A DNA stretch of 64,000 nucleotides from an uncultured Bacteroidales bacterium (GCA_944326325.1 CALVDQ010000001.1:124001-188000), one strand, 5' to 3'; counted from the stretch's first letter, positions 1-10,144 are shown. Notes: generated by a model not told the origin, from the sequence alone. Made by a program: numbers and translations.

Positions 1-1436
1 GGTATTATCTCGGTAATGCTCTCGGAAGGAACAACCTCCACGGCTTTTACATTTCCTCCCTTAACCCGGAGCGGGGCGGGAGCTGCAGCCGGACCGGCCG
101 CATCCGGCCTTGTGAACTGAGGGATATAGATACACGGCCAGTTGGTGAATCTCGTGTACGAGCCGGAGGTCGTATTCACTCCGAACAGGGCCAGGTAATT
201 GTAGTTAATCTCCTCACCTTCGCTGGAAACGCTTGTCATCGGCTGTACTGACATCGTGCTGTAGTCATCGGACAAGACTACAGGTACAGAGTTGGACGCA
301 GAGCTTGTGCGGAAATACCCGGTGGCAGGATCATAGAGGGTCAGGAACAGGAGATACCGTGAAGAACCGGCCGATACAAGTGCCACAGGATTGGTCTCGT
401 GGGAACTCGGTATGAACATGGTATTGTCGGTTCCGACATCCACCCCGATAAAGAAGGAGAAGAAGCTCTCCATGAAACCGGTCATCATCATATAGCGGTA
501 GTCCGGGATACCCGCAGCGGAGCAGGTTACGGTGTACGGTTCGTCTGTTATGACCCATGTCTTCGTCTCCCTGTCATACACACACTGCCTTTCGGACGTC
601 ACGGTCCAGTCGCCGGCCAGCAAAGTATAGAGATCCGGATGCATCATGTCAGGAGAAGGAAGCGGACCCGTGTAGGTGGCTCTGATTCCGACTTCGGACC
701 CTTCCGCTCCGTATATTCCATATATCCCGAGCATATATGCCCCGGACGCCCTTGCTACACTCACCACTCCGTCTATGGAATAGCCGGTATCCCCCATCAC
801 GACGGATGCATCCGTCATCTCGTAGACACCCGGCTCCAGGGAAGCCGCATCCTGGTCTATCGACAGGGTAGCACGGAGATAATTGTCCCCCTTCCTGACG
901 AACAAGGTATATGAACCGGCCTCTGAAACTTCGCCGAAAGCGCTGTCGGCGGTTATCGGAGAATCCATTGTATGGGTGAAAGCAACGTTTCCGCACGAGA
1001 ATGTGATGGAATTGCCTTCCGCATCCGAAAACGTACCGTTCAGGCGGCATCCGGTTCCGTCGGAGACGGCGGAAACCCAGGCCTCGTCAGCCACGAACTC
1101 CATACCGTCCTCCGAAGTCCAGGAAGCTCCGGCCTCCAGCACTCGATCTTCCTCCGTGGCGTCCGTACGGTATGTACCTGTCGCCGGGACAGGCGATGAA
1201 TAGATGAGGCCTTCCCTCTGGCTTGACAACACGAAAGATACGGTTGTACCATCTTTCCCGAGCTCGACCGAATAAGCTCCGGCGGCATCGTCATACACTG
1301 CGGAGACCACATCCAGGACCGTATTCTCCACACTTGTCCCGGACTGTTCCTCCTCACACGCCGCAACTGCGAATATGGACAGGAGCGGCATAAGATATTT
1401 CAGTTTTGCAGACATATCTGTCAAATGTTTTTTCAT
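1..1436 (-). CDS. Secreted lipoprotein of the SusCD operon, 3' end cut by window edge
   Basis: Reading the minus strand from the ATG at 1436 gives an open frame of 478 codons that runs through the left edge, so the C-terminus is missing. The N-terminus is a lipoprotein signal: a basic start, a hydrophobic stretch, then a lipobox ending FAVAAC at about residue 27, followed by CEEE. The mature part is acidic, rich in Ser/Thr/Gly and probably beta-structured; I recognise no family. It starts 11 bp after the stop of the BACON lipoprotein gene and is the last visible gene of the import operon, so a role as a surface-exposed accessory or binding lipoprotein is inferred from position only. A nearer in-frame ATG (residue 8) would shorten the basic n-region, so 1436 is preferred. 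Confidence 0.7.
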   Translation of the reverse strand, partial: MKKHLTDMSAKLKYLMPLLSIFAVAACEEEQSGTSVENTVLDVVSAVYDDAAGAYSVELGKDGTTVSFVLSSQREGLIYSSPVPATGTYRTDATEEDRVLEAGASWTSEDGMEFVADEAWVSAVSDGTGCRLNGTFSDAEGNSITFSCGNVAFTHTMDSPITADSAFGEVSEAGSYTLFVRKGDNYLRATLSIDQDAASLEPGVYEMTDASVVMGDTGYSIDGVVSVARASGAYMLGIYGIYGAEGSEVGIRATYTGPLPSPDMMHPDLYTLLAGDWTVTSERQCVYDRETKTWVITDEPYTVTCSAAGIPDYRYMMMTGFMESFFSFFIGVDVGTDNTMFIPSSHETNPVALVSAGSSRYLLFLTLYDPATGYFRTSSASNSVPVVLSDDYSTMSVQPMTSVSSEGEEINYNYLALFGVNTTSGSYTRFTNWPCIYIPQFTRPDAAGPAAAPAPLRVKGGNVKAVEVVPSESITEII

Positions 1437-1447
1437 TGAACACATTA

Positions 1448-2806
1448 TTATTCAGCCCTGGTCATCGGATCCATGTTGACGATAAAGGACCAGTATCCAA
1501 GCTGGTCATCCTGATCGTCGCTCGGCGTCTCCGAAGTGAATATGTAGAGCCAGAACCCGATCACGTCTGAAAGCACACCGTTATTCTCGAAAGAGATGGT
1601 ATCTCCGGCCGGATCATAGAGCAGGTCCATTCCTGCATTGTCAGGCATATCAAAGGAATAGTCCGCTGAATTTACGTACGGCATCCACCAGAAATACCCT
1701 GTAATGCCGCCCTCGAACGATCCCGACATCATGTACTGCTTTGTCCATGACAGCGTGCTTTCCGTATCATCGTACGAAAGGGCGACCCTTGAAGTGCCCA
1801 GCGAAGGATCAGGGATATACATATAGTAGCCGCTCCTGTCGTTGTTCTCAACTATGGAGACAGTCGCCGAAGCTGCCACAAAATAACCGTCAGAATCCAC
1901 ATCCATATATGACAAAACCCAATTTCCTGCAAAGGATGAATAACCGTAGTTCCTTTGGGTGACAGTTATTGTCTCCATGACATTTCCTTCAGCGTCAGTC
2001 ATCCTGACCTCCCCGGTCCTGACCTCCCCGGTCGTGTTCTCTGTAACGGAGACGGATATCTGTCCGTCTGCAGTCTTTTCCGCTGTAATCCACTCGTCAT
2101 CCGTCGACACTGACCAGACGACATCACTTCCGACATATTCCGTAACCGACACGAACTTGGCATCAAGGACATCCATGGAGAATGTCAGTTCCGTCTGTTC
2201 AAGGATAGGAAGATCGGACTGGGAAACCGGAAATTCGAACGTTTTCCATCCGAAACCCACGGAAACCGTCGTGGAACGGTCCGAACCGGAAAGGTTGATA
2301 TCAGCCGACAGGATGACCTGCCCGTCCTGTATGCTTGATTCCAGCCAGGAGTCCGCCTCGGGAATCGTAACCGTCGGATCCGAAATGCCGGAAGTCGAGA
2401 AGCCGAAAGATACGCTTCCCCCTTCCGGGTCTATTTCGAACCCGGACGCTATCTCATCGGATGAGACAGTGAAAATCAGGCCCATCTGGGAAATGGAGAC
2501 CTCCTGGCTCTGTCCTCCGGCCGATATGGTGACATTGGCTATCCTTGAGAATGCCTCGCCGCTCTCTTCCACGGTAAACTGGACAGATTCGGTACCGGCA
2601 GTGCTCACTGTAAGCCAGGATTTGTCGGAAGACGCAGAAACTTCGGACGCATTGGTCGAGATCAGGATCTCTCCCGGACCTCCGGCCGCGGTAAAATTCA
2701 CATCGGACTGCAATATCTGCAGATAAGTCTCCGGAGTCTCCTCCTTTACACAGGATACGGCAAGGAGGAGGATACCCGCAAGAATGATGTATAATATTCT
2801 TTTCAT
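1448..2806 (-). CDS. BACON-domain lipoprotein
   Basis: The protein is 452 residues from the ATG at 2806; an upstream extension in frame exists but lacks a signal peptide, whereas MKRILYI starts a good lipoprotein signal ending LLLAVSC (Cys about residue 19). Residues about 30-105, 110-200 and 205-290 look like three BACON/Ig-like repeats: each holds the SW(L/I)TV or EWITA core and ends in a strand such as VSISQ, VSQSD or VTQRN. The last 150 residues form a separate unknown domain, beginning FAGNWVLSYMDVD. BACON domains occur in Bacteroidota surface proteins and are proposed to bind carbohydrate or mucin. Position behind SusCD suggests a surface-anchored substrate-binding or spacer protein. 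A 15-bp in-frame tandem duplication in the third repeat gives TGEVRTGEVR. Confidence 0.8.
   Translation of the reverse strand: MKRILYIILAGILLLAVSCVKEETPETYLQILQSDVNFTAAGGPGEILISTNASEVSASSDKSWLTVSTAGTESVQFTVEESGEAFSRIANVTISAGGQSQEVSISQMGLIFTVSSDEIASGFEIDPEGGSVSFGFSTSGISDPTVTIPEADSWLESSIQDGQVILSADINLSGSDRSTTVSVGFGWKTFEFPVSQSDLPILEQTELTFSMDVLDAKFVSVTEYVGSDVVWSVSTDDEWITAEKTADGQISVSVTENTTGEVRTGEVRMTDAEGNVMETITVTQRNYGYSSFAGNWVLSYMDVDSDGYFVAASATVSIVENNDRSGYYMYIPDPSLGTSRVALSYDDTESTLSWTKQYMMSGSFEGGITGYFWWMPYVNSADYSFDMPDNAGMDLLYDPAGDTISFENNGVLSDVIGFWLYIFTSETPSDDQDDQLGYWSFIVNMDPMTRAE
2003..2032 (-). repeat. 15-bp in-frame tandem duplication
   Basis: Two identical copies of CCTGACCTCCCCGGT (plus strand) lie head to tail at 2003-2017 and 2018-2032 inside the BACON lipoprotein gene. 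The frame is kept and the protein gains a five-residue repeat (TGEVR twice). This looks like a simple replication-slippage duplication. Confidence 0.9.
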
Positions 2807-2817
2807 TTCAGTTTCGT

Positions 2818-4101
2818 TTAATTGTTCTTCACAAGACCGACAAGATACGGAAGCTGGGTTCCGGAAGCTTCGGTCGCCAGGTTGTATACCAGCAAGGACG
2901 TGATAGGCTTCCATGCCCCGTTATCGACAAACTCGAGTGCCACAGGGTCGGTACTGATCGGAACGAGGTTGAATCCGTACGAGGTTCCGGCCGTAAGGCT
3001 GCCGCGGCCTGTAGCAGGATCAAGAGCCCAGACACAGAGGTATACACTGCCGGAAGAGTCCAGCGGCTGGGAGTTCAATGTAAGGTATCCGTAAGGGGTC
3101 CACCCGACTTCAATGGTATATCCCCCGATATCCGACACACTGTAGGATTCTCCGTACGAACCGATGTCGAACACAAGATCCATCGTCTTGGAACCATTGT
3201 AGTACACCAGGGTATATGAACCCAGGAATGTCTCGTATCCGATATATCCGTCAGCCCGCCTTGCCGATATCTTCACGGACCTCTCTTCTCCGTTCTCGTC
3301 CAGTGCGACAAGATTCCCGTCAGCATCGAAGACAAAATCCTGGAATATCTCCCCGGCCACCTCAAGAGGCTCGTAAAGGCTGATACCGTCGGCATTGAAC
3401 GAATAAGGGAACTTTTGCGCCTGCCAGTCTTCCGCACCTTCTGGAAGATATGTCAGCACATTGAAGAGCTGCCCATACGCAAAGTCAGATGCAGAAAGCG
3501 ATGCGATAGGGATATTGTCCCCTGCAACGATATCGTATTCGGTATTGTACCGGCTCTTGAAATCTATGATCCTCTGGATTATCGCCTCCCCGTCCTGGTC
3601 CTCCGTAAGGGCGGTGAAGACTATGCTGTTCCCGGTCTTTATCCCCCGGAACACCATCTCGGACCCGTCCCCGTGCTCGTAGGCGAATTCGAAATCGCCG
3701 CCATAAAGGTTTTCCGCGAAAATATCCGGATCGGACCAATAATGGATATAGTCGTTGTAGGTGTCGAACGTCAGGATGACACTCGACGAGCTTGTCAGGG
3801 AATAGTGGCTGGTACGGGTGTCTGCCGCAGACGAAGCCAGTTCGCTAGCCACGGTCACATTCCCGTCTTCACTGAAATCCATGACATATGTACAGCCTCC
3901 GTAAGCCTGGCTTGAGGACGGGAAATACTGCACCAGCCAGCCATGCTCCGCCGAGATAAGGAGATCCCGGCACTCCAGCACCTTCGCGTTTTCCCGTTCG
4001 GAGGACGGTTCAGGAAATACATCCTCTATCTCATAGGTACATGAACTTGCGGTCAGCGCAGCTGCTGCGGCTGCCGCCATAATGTAGACAAGATTCTTCA
4101 T
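2818..4101 (-). CDS. DUF4302-type lipoprotein
   Basis: This 427-residue protein has a signal peptide of type II: MKNLVYIM, an alanine-rich hydrophobic stretch and a lipobox ending LTASSC (Cys about residue 21). The region after it (ENAKVLECRDLLISAEHGWLV, then AYGGCTYVMDFSEDG) matches my recollection of the DUF4302 family of Bacteroidota lipoproteins, which is usually found behind SusC/SusD and the HExxH lipoprotein. No catalytic motif is visible. It starts 3 bp after the stop of the metallohydrolase gene and ends 11 bp before the BACON gene. A surface lipoprotein that helps substrate capture is an inference. The family call is from memory of the sequence pattern and would need a profile search. 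Confidence 0.75.
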   Translation of the reverse strand: MKNLVYIMAAAAAAALTASSCTYEIEDVFPEPSSERENAKVLECRDLLISAEHGWLVQYFPSSSQAYGGCTYVMDFSEDGNVTVASELASSAADTRTSHYSLTSSSSVILTFDTYNDYIHYWSDPDIFAENLYGGDFEFAYEHGDGSEMVFRGIKTGNSIVFTALTEDQDGEAIIQRIIDFKSRYNTEYDIVAGDNIPIASLSASDFAYGQLFNVLTYLPEGAEDWQAQKFPYSFNADGISLYEPLEVAGEIFQDFVFDADGNLVALDENGEERSVKISARRADGYIGYETFLGSYTLVYYNGSKTMDLVFDIGSYGESYSVSDIGGYTIEVGWTPYGYLTLNSQPLDSSGSVYLCVWALDPATGRGSLTAGTSYGFNLVPISTDPVALEFVDNGAWKPITSLLVYNLATEASGTQLPYLVGLVKNN

Positions 4102-4104
4102 AAG

Positions 4105-5046
4105 CTATTCCTCCGTACTGAAATCAGACCAGTTGATGCCTTCCACCTCGCTGTAGCGTCTCATGAGAATCGAGCGCAGTTCATCAAGATCCACATTCCA
4201 GGCATCCACCATATAATCCTTCACGATCGAGAGCTTCCTTTCGATCAGGGCCCGGCCTTCCGTGCCGGCCTGGGCTATCCTGGACTCCCATTCCTCCTCG
4301 GACAGGGTGATATAATAGGAAAGCACTTCCACGAAGTCTTCACCAGGGGCGCTCGAAGCGTAGGCGCTGATGAATCCCATCTCAAGGGCCTCCTGGTCCG
4401 ATATGGATGTCCACATCGCCGTATAGCTGTCCTGGGTGATGGTGTTGTAGTCCACGGGATAGGCCTTGTTCTGGTTGAGGATGTGGGCGAACTCGTGGTG
4501 CATCGTGTGCAGGAAGTAATAGTTCACGGCATCCATACTGTTGATGGTCACTGAGTAGCCCTCGGACTCGTCGACTCCGTTGTTGTAGTTGACTGTCACG
4601 AAATTCTGTGATATCAGCCAGTTTGCGACATAAAGGGTCACTTTCAGCCCTCCTTCAGCAGTACCGAGCTGCAGGGAACCTATGTTGTATGCCCCGGAGC
4701 CGATCACAGGTATCATTCGCGGAGCATTCTGCCTCATGAAGCCCGCACCGGCGATCTCGGTGTACGGGTCGAGCCACAGGAATTTCACCATCTTGGCAAG
4801 TATCTTGGCGCAGATCTCATCTGCCGGCACGAGATCGTAGTCGTGGTCAGTCTCGATATCCTCGTAGCGGTAGGTGAACCTGATGTTGTACGGAGCGCGG
4901 TAGTTCTCCTCAAGCCACCTGTCAAACTCTGTCTCCGGATTGACAGGGTCTGCTATGACACTTCTGCTATCCAGTTCCTCCTTGTTGCAAGAAGACAGGA
5001 GAACAGCGGCTGCCACAGCTGCCATATATATTATTATCTTTTTCAT
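4105..5046 (-). CDS. Substrate import-associated zinc metallohydrolase lipoprotein
   Basis: The protein is 313 residues with a lipoprotein signal (lipobox ending VLLSSC, Cys20). The motif HHEFAH at residues 183-188 supplies a zincin HExxH (184-188, codons near 4495-4483). A downstream acidic segment (GEDFVEVLSYY) is a candidate third zinc ligand. This layout, with a gene order directly after SusC and SusD, fits the family described as substrate import-associated zinc metallohydrolase lipoprotein (TIGR04549). It probably sits on the cell surface and cleaves a peptide or ester bond in material taken up by the neighbouring transporter; the substrate is not known. It is followed by the DUF4302-type gene with 3 bp between stop and start. 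Confidence 0.88.
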   Translation of the reverse strand: MKKIIIYMAAVAAAVLLSSCNKEELDSRSVIADPVNPETEFDRWLEENYRAPYNIRFTYRYEDIETDHDYDLVPADEICAKILAKMVKFLWLDPYTEIAGAGFMRQNAPRMIPVIGSGAYNIGSLQLGTAEGGLKVTLYVANWLISQNFVTVNYNNGVDESEGYSVTINSMDAVNYYFLHTMHHEFAHILNQNKAYPVDYNTITQDSYTAMWTSISDQEALEMGFISAYASSAPGEDFVEVLSYYITLSEEEWESRIAQAGTEGRALIERKLSIVKDYMVDAWNVDLDELRSILMRRYSEVEGINWSDFSTEE

Positions 5047-5071
5047 ATATCTGATATTTCAAACATTAGGA

Positions 5072-6574
5072 CTATCTCGGGTTAGGTGTCATTCCTGCGG
5101 AAATCACCGCACTCGGAAGCTGTATGGCGAGGCGGAGGTCATACGGGCTGACAGTTACCGGTGCCTCGCCGTCCAGTTCATGGGTATAGGCTATGCCGTA
5201 CCGTTTGAGATCGAGAAACCGGCCTCCTTCGTGGAGGGTCATCAGCCTGCGGGCGTGAAGACAGGCCTTCACGAGGTTGGTCTGCATATCGTCGGCCAGG
5301 ACAAGCCCCCTTGGAGCAAGATCCGGATTATTGTATGAAGAAGTGCCATAGTACTCCGAGATCTGGTCGGCCGAAAGGGTTCCGGTAAGTCCGAGACTGT
5401 GGTAAAAACTGTTCAGGTCGTTAGCCGCAGCATTGTAGTTCCCGTCCAGGGCGTATGCTTCGGCCCTGTCAATCATGGTCTTCTCGGATGTGAAGACAAC
5501 ATTCACGCAATACGGCACTCCGGTATCCGCCACCGGATCCGTTTTGATGAAGTATTCGGTCAACTTAGGTGACAGATCGGCCCTTTGCTTATAGATGTAC
5601 ATCATACCTACAGGAAGAGAACTGAGCGATCCCCACGGAGTGGAACCGCCGAGCACTTCAGCCGCCTTCGCTTCGGAATGGATGAACCTTCCATAGGTCA
5701 CCCTCGCAGCCAATGTGTTGTAGCCCTGATTCAGGAAGTTGGCAGCCTCATCGGTAGAGATGTAGGCATTTGCATATTCATCTGGGGACGTACCGGTATA
5801 AAGGTTCCAGTCGCGGTAAAGCGAGGTAGGATCAATGCCGATGGCCTCGTCTGCATAGTAAACGGCTTTCTCATAGTCTCCGTAGTACAGATAGAACTGT
5901 GCGGCGAATGCAGCCGCAGCGGCCCTGTTGAAATGATATTTCGGCTGTGTAAACCTCGTATCATCGATAAGAGGATAGCCCTCTTCTATATCCGCAGCGA
6001 TCATCCTGTAGACTTCCGCCACCGTTCCTCTCTCCCTGTCCACATAGACGGTCGTCTCAGGTTCCGTCACATACGGGATTCCAAGGTCTGAACTGCTTGT
6101 TTCCGTATTATAGGCCTGGCAGAATGTGGTCACGAGAGTGAAATGCCCGTAGGCGCGGCAGATAAGGGCTTCTCCTTTCTGCGGGTCCAGCTCTTCCCCT
6201 CCGCCCAGGTTTTCAATGGCGTCGAGAGCGGCATTGGCCGACGCTATGGCATTGTAGTTGGCTTCCCATACCGATGCAGGAGTATCTATACCGTCACCTG
6301 TTACTTCCTGGAAACGGTATGCCTGCTCAAAGTATGTCTGATACACGTCTATTTCCCGTCCGTAATCGGTGACATTGTCGGACATCAGTTCCATCATGGT
6401 CGTCGGCAAAACTTCGGCGTATGCGGACACGAGGACCTGCGTTATCTTGTCGGCATTGTCAAGGTCGGTACGGTTGTCCGGCATCTCGTCCAGGAACTTG
6501 TTGCACGAGAGCGGAAGCAGAGCCACGGCGGAAAACAGTGCAATCTTGTATGTCGTTGTATATATTCTTTTCAT
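5072..6574 (-). CDS. SusD/RagB family outer-membrane nutrient-binding lipoprotein
   Basis: The protein has 500 residues from the ATG at 6574; a GTG two codons earlier is less likely. It carries a lipoprotein signal with lipobox ending LLPLSC, followed by NKFLDEMPDNRT, the usual start of a mature SusD. The length and the tetratricopeptide-like helices (for example AAAAAFAAQFYLYYGDYEKAVYYADEAI, quoted in part) fit the RagB/SusD fold, and the C-terminus ends with a LAIQLPSA-type segment. SusD proteins form the lid over the SusC barrel and bind the substrate at the surface. It lies 12 bp after susC. The partner genes suggest a peptide or glycopeptide substrate rather than plain starch, which is an inference. 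Confidence 0.93.
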   Translation of the reverse strand: MKRIYTTTYKIALFSAVALLPLSCNKFLDEMPDNRTDLDNADKITQVLVSAYAEVLPTTMMELMSDNVTDYGREIDVYQTYFEQAYRFQEVTGDGIDTPASVWEANYNAIASANAALDAIENLGGGEELDPQKGEALICRAYGHFTLVTTFCQAYNTETSSSDLGIPYVTEPETTVYVDRERGTVAEVYRMIAADIEEGYPLIDDTRFTQPKYHFNRAAAAAFAAQFYLYYGDYEKAVYYADEAIGIDPTSLYRDWNLYTGTSPDEYANAYISTDEAANFLNQGYNTLAARVTYGRFIHSEAKAAEVLGGSTPWGSLSSLPVGMMYIYKQRADLSPKLTEYFIKTDPVADTGVPYCVNVVFTSEKTMIDRAEAYALDGNYNAAANDLNSFYHSLGLTGTLSADQISEYYGTSSYNNPDLAPRGLVLADDMQTNLVKACLHARRLMTLHEGGRFLDLKRYGIAYTHELDGEAPVTVSPYDLRLAIQLPSAVISAGMTPNPR

Positions 6575-6586
6575 TTCCACAGTGAT

Positions 6587-9500
6587 TTAGAATCCGAATT
6601 TAAGCGTGAATGTAAACTGGCGCGCCAGAGGTGACGATACTCCTCCCGACATATAGTACTCCGGATCCTGTCCGCCGAGCGACTTGTCGGCATAGATGAG
6701 GAACGGGTTCGTCACCTGGAGCTTCAGGGAGAGGTTATCGAATTTGGCCTTGCTTATCAGTGCCTTAGGGAACTGGTATGTCAGGGATATTTCCTTCATC
6801 CTGATGAAGTCGCCCTTGGCTACCCTTGCGCTCGAATAGTTATAGGCGTTGTATCCGGTACGTATCTCTGTAGAACCGTAGACCTGGAGCTGGCGGGTGC
6901 TGGCAATGACGGGCACATCCGTATGCGCTTCGTCACCCGACACCGTCCAGCGGTTCTTGAACTCGTTGGACATGGCGTAGAAATCGGAGTACTCGTGCCT
7001 GAACACAGGGTTGAGCCTTATCACATTGCCGAATCCGTAAGTCATGAACACGTTGAGGCGCAGGTTCTTCCAGGTGAACGTGTTGCCGAATCCGCCGGTG
7101 TACACAGGGTCTGTTGGCCCCTCGTACTTGAGCGTTTTCATCAATTCCTCGTCAGTGGTCTGGAAGTCTATGGTGCTGTAGTTCTCCTTGGTGATGGTCT
7201 CTCCGCCGAGTTCGAATACAGGGAAGCCTTCAGGGTCAAGTCCCGTGAACGGGATCGAGAACAGGGAATACGGGGCATAGCCTTCGAGGTTGTATCCGGT
7301 TCCTGCCACAAGGTCCATTATGTTGGCATCCGTGGTAAGGTTCGTGATCTTCTGCTCGCTCCACGAGAAGGTAAGGTCCGTGGTCCAGCGGAAATTCTTC
7401 GCCTCTATGTTGCGTGTCGAGAGGGTGAACTCCACTCCGTTGGATTTCATGTCGGCTATATTCGCATATTTCCAGATCTCTCCTCCGGCACCGGTCGTGT
7501 TGGTGCGGCCGAGAAGGTCGAAGTTGTTCCTCCAGTAGGCGTCAAGTTCGATGTTGATCCTGTTGTTCACGAATCCGGCAGCCACACCGACATTGAGTTC
7601 ATGCTTCTTCTCATAGGTCAGGTTGCTGTTGCCGAGCATATTGATATCCAGACCTGTCTCCTTGTCATCGGCCGAAGGACGGTAAGGAGTGTTGAAGCTT
7701 GAATAGATGGCAGTCGCGTTGGATATCCAGTCAGGACCGGCATCGGCCGTAAGGGAATAGGATGCCTTCAGACTCAGATGCGACAGGGCAGCCGGGTTCA
7801 CATTCAGGAAGAAGTCCTCTTCGTGTACGTTCCATGCGGCACCGACGTTCCATGTCGGGAGCCAGCGGGCTTCCCTCGAGCGTCCGAGACGGTTCGTACC
7901 TTCATAGCGGAAGGTTCCGTTGACGGAATATCTTCCCTTGTAGGAATAGTTGAGCATCGCAAAGAACGCGGCGGTCTTGCGGACCGTATTCTCGAGGGTG
8001 AAGTAGTCGGAATTGTCCTCCGAAGCCTTCTTGAAAGCCAGATAGTTGGAGAAAGCCTGCTCTCCCTTGGAGTACTGCATGCCCCAGCCCCTGAACCAGT
8101 CGTTGGACCTCCTTACCTGCGTGATTTCCATACCTCCGTACAGGTGTATGAGGTGCGTGTCGTTGAAGTCATGGTTCCAGGTGAGGGTATTACGTATCGT
8201 GTAGCTCGGGGAACGGTATTCCCTCTTCTCGAATATACCTCCGTCCGGAAGGATGGTTACAGGCAGCTGGTTGAGCTGGTCAGGGTCATCGTAGAGGAAC
8301 GGGTTGTTTTCCTGGATGACGGCATCCGACATCTCGCGGTATGCCCTGGCCTGGTTGGAGTCATCCTTTATGTGATGCTGCATCGAGGTCTGGTTGTAAC
8401 GGAATGACGCAAGGGAGTTGAACTCCAGCCCCGGGATGATCTCCCACTTGAGCTCACCCTGGAAACGGACGTCCGTGGCGTTGATATCCATGTAGTTGTT
8501 TTCCAACTCATCGAATATGTTGAACGAAGTATAGTTGCGGACATAATACTCGTCAGCCGCCATCGCCCTCGATGTGTTCATCGCGAAGCTGAACGGATTT
8601 ATATCGAAATCCCTGTTCACCTCACCGTAGACTACATCCACATCCTGACTGAGGGTTCCCGGGGCTTCCTGCCGGCGGTAGCTTCCGTTTGCAAGGAGGG
8701 AGAAGCTGAGGTTGTCGAGTATATGGAAAGTAGTGTTTGCATTGAACGTGTACCTTTCCACCTTGCTCCTTTCATACCAGCCCGGATCGTTCATCACGCT
8801 CAGCGAAATGTAGGATGAAGCCTTCTCGCTTCCGAGGGATACGCTGACGGAGTGGTTCATCATGATGGAGTTCTTGAACAGGGCGTCGAACCAGTCCGTA
8901 TTGCGGTATTCCGCCTGGCGGAGATAGGAGGCCATCGCGGCATCCGTGTACGGCAGGCCGAACTGTCCGGAAGACTCGTTGTACGTGTTGATGAGCTCGT
9001 ACATCTTTCCGTAGACACCGTACTCGTTGCTCCTGAGAGTCTCGGCCATACCGAGGAAACCCTTGTCCGCAAGTTCCTGGTAGACACTCATCTGGTCCTG
9101 GGAGTTCATCACGTTGTAGTCCTTGTAGGAAGGCTTCAGACGCATTGTGAACTCTCCGGTATAGTTGATGCGGGCCGTGCCCGGACGTCCTTTCTTGGTG
9201 GTGATGACGATCACGCCGGCCATTGCCTTGGCTCCATAGATGGATGTGGCGGATCCGTCCTTGAGGATATTGATGCTCTCGATGTCGTCGGAGTTGAGTC
9301 CGGCAATGGCCGAACTGACCATGGTCACTGCGTCTCCTGACGAGAGCTCGTCGGTATTCACTTCTGTCACATCCTCGATAATGACCCCGTCTACCACCCA
9401 CAAAGGCTTGGAGTTACCGAGGATTGAGGTTGCTCCGCGGACCCTGATCTTAGGGGCCGTACCGAAAGTCGAAGATACATTCTGGACAGAGACACCGGCC

Positions 9501-9938
9501 GCACGGCCTTCAAGGGACCGGCTGATGTCAGCGACTCCGTTGAGCATCATGTCATCGGCCACGAGTCTGTCCGAGGCGCCGGTAAAAAGGCGCTTGTCGA
9601 TGTTGGTCATACCTGTGGATACCACAGCCGCTTCAAGCGACTCCGAATCCGGCTCAAGAGAGACATTGATCTCCGGAGCCACAGGTACTTCCAGCTCCTT
9701 ATACCCTAAATAGGTAATCTGAAGGACCCCCCCCCCGCGGGGCAGTCAGGGAAAATTTTCCGTCGACATCTGTCACGGCACCTACATTGGCAGCGCCTTT
9801 AAGCATCACCGCTGCGCCTATCGCAGGAGTGCCGGTATCGTCGACGATACGGCCGCGTACATCAATTTCCTCGTCCTGCGCAAATGTGCAGACTGCGGAC
9901 AGTACGCAAAAAATCATTAAAAAGACTTTTCTGACCAT
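6587..9938 (-). CDS. SusC/RagA TonB-dependent outer-membrane transporter, frameshifted near the N-terminus
   Basis: Two overlapping reading frames together make one SusC of about 1116 residues. Frame one starts at ATG 9938 with a signal peptide (MVRKVFLMIF through CTFAQ) and a carboxypeptidase-like regulatory domain (VRGRIVDDTGTPAIGAAVML) and is thrown out of frame at a run of ten C (9727-9736). The second frame resumes with ITYLGYKELEV, then the plug (residues such as RVRGATSILGNSKPLWVVDG) and the barrel, and ends in the terminal Phe (LKFGF). A run of nine (or twelve) would restore one frame. The gene is therefore either inactive in this clone, phase-variable or mis-sequenced. It leads the six-gene import operon. 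Confidence 0.9.
9727..9736. repeat. C10 homopolymer that breaks the susC frame
   Basis: Ten consecutive C on the plus strand (G on the coding strand) lie inside the codons for the PRGG segment of the SusC regulatory domain. With ten bases the frame ends at a stop about 30 bp later; nine bases would give PRGGVLQITYLGY, the expected family sequence. Confidence 0.95.
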
Positions 9939-9966
9939 AGGCTAGTCAAAATTAATGTTAATAATA

Positions 9967-10032
9967 AGTTATAGTATATTTGCAGTTATAGTATAGTCAA
10001 GCTATAGTTATAGCTGTAGTCAGTATAGTCAA
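9967..10032. repeat. Repeat and palindrome cluster upstream of susC
   Basis: AGTTATAGTATA occurs at 9967-9978 and again at 9984-9995. A near-perfect palindrome AGCTATAGTTATAGCT fills 10000-10015 (7-bp arms, 2-bp centre). AGTATAGTCAA recurs at 9990-10000 and 10022-10032. The 315-bp gap between susC and ksgA (9939-10253) holds this cluster and the two divergent promoters; I see no gene in it. The cluster lies in the presumed susC leader and could be an operator. Confidence 0.6.
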
Positions 10033-10113
10033 TTGTCGCAAATCTCAGTTGTAATCCTGTTTTCCGGCCCTTAAAATCAGAAAAAACTTGGGGAGGTTTA
10101 TGCCGATTTCCAA

Positions 10114-10144
10114 CAAAGTTAAAAAATTGAAATTGTAAATGCAA
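10114..10144 (-). promoter_or_regulatory. Candidate promoter of the susC operon
   Basis: On the minus strand TAACTTTG (10121-10114) fits the Bacteroidota -7 box TAnnTTTG, with TTG at 10144-10142 exactly 20 nt upstream. Transcription would start near 10108 and give a leader of about 170 nt. A second -7-like box, TAATTTTG at 9954-9947, sits just before the start codon but has no clear -33 partner. Confidence 0.45.
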
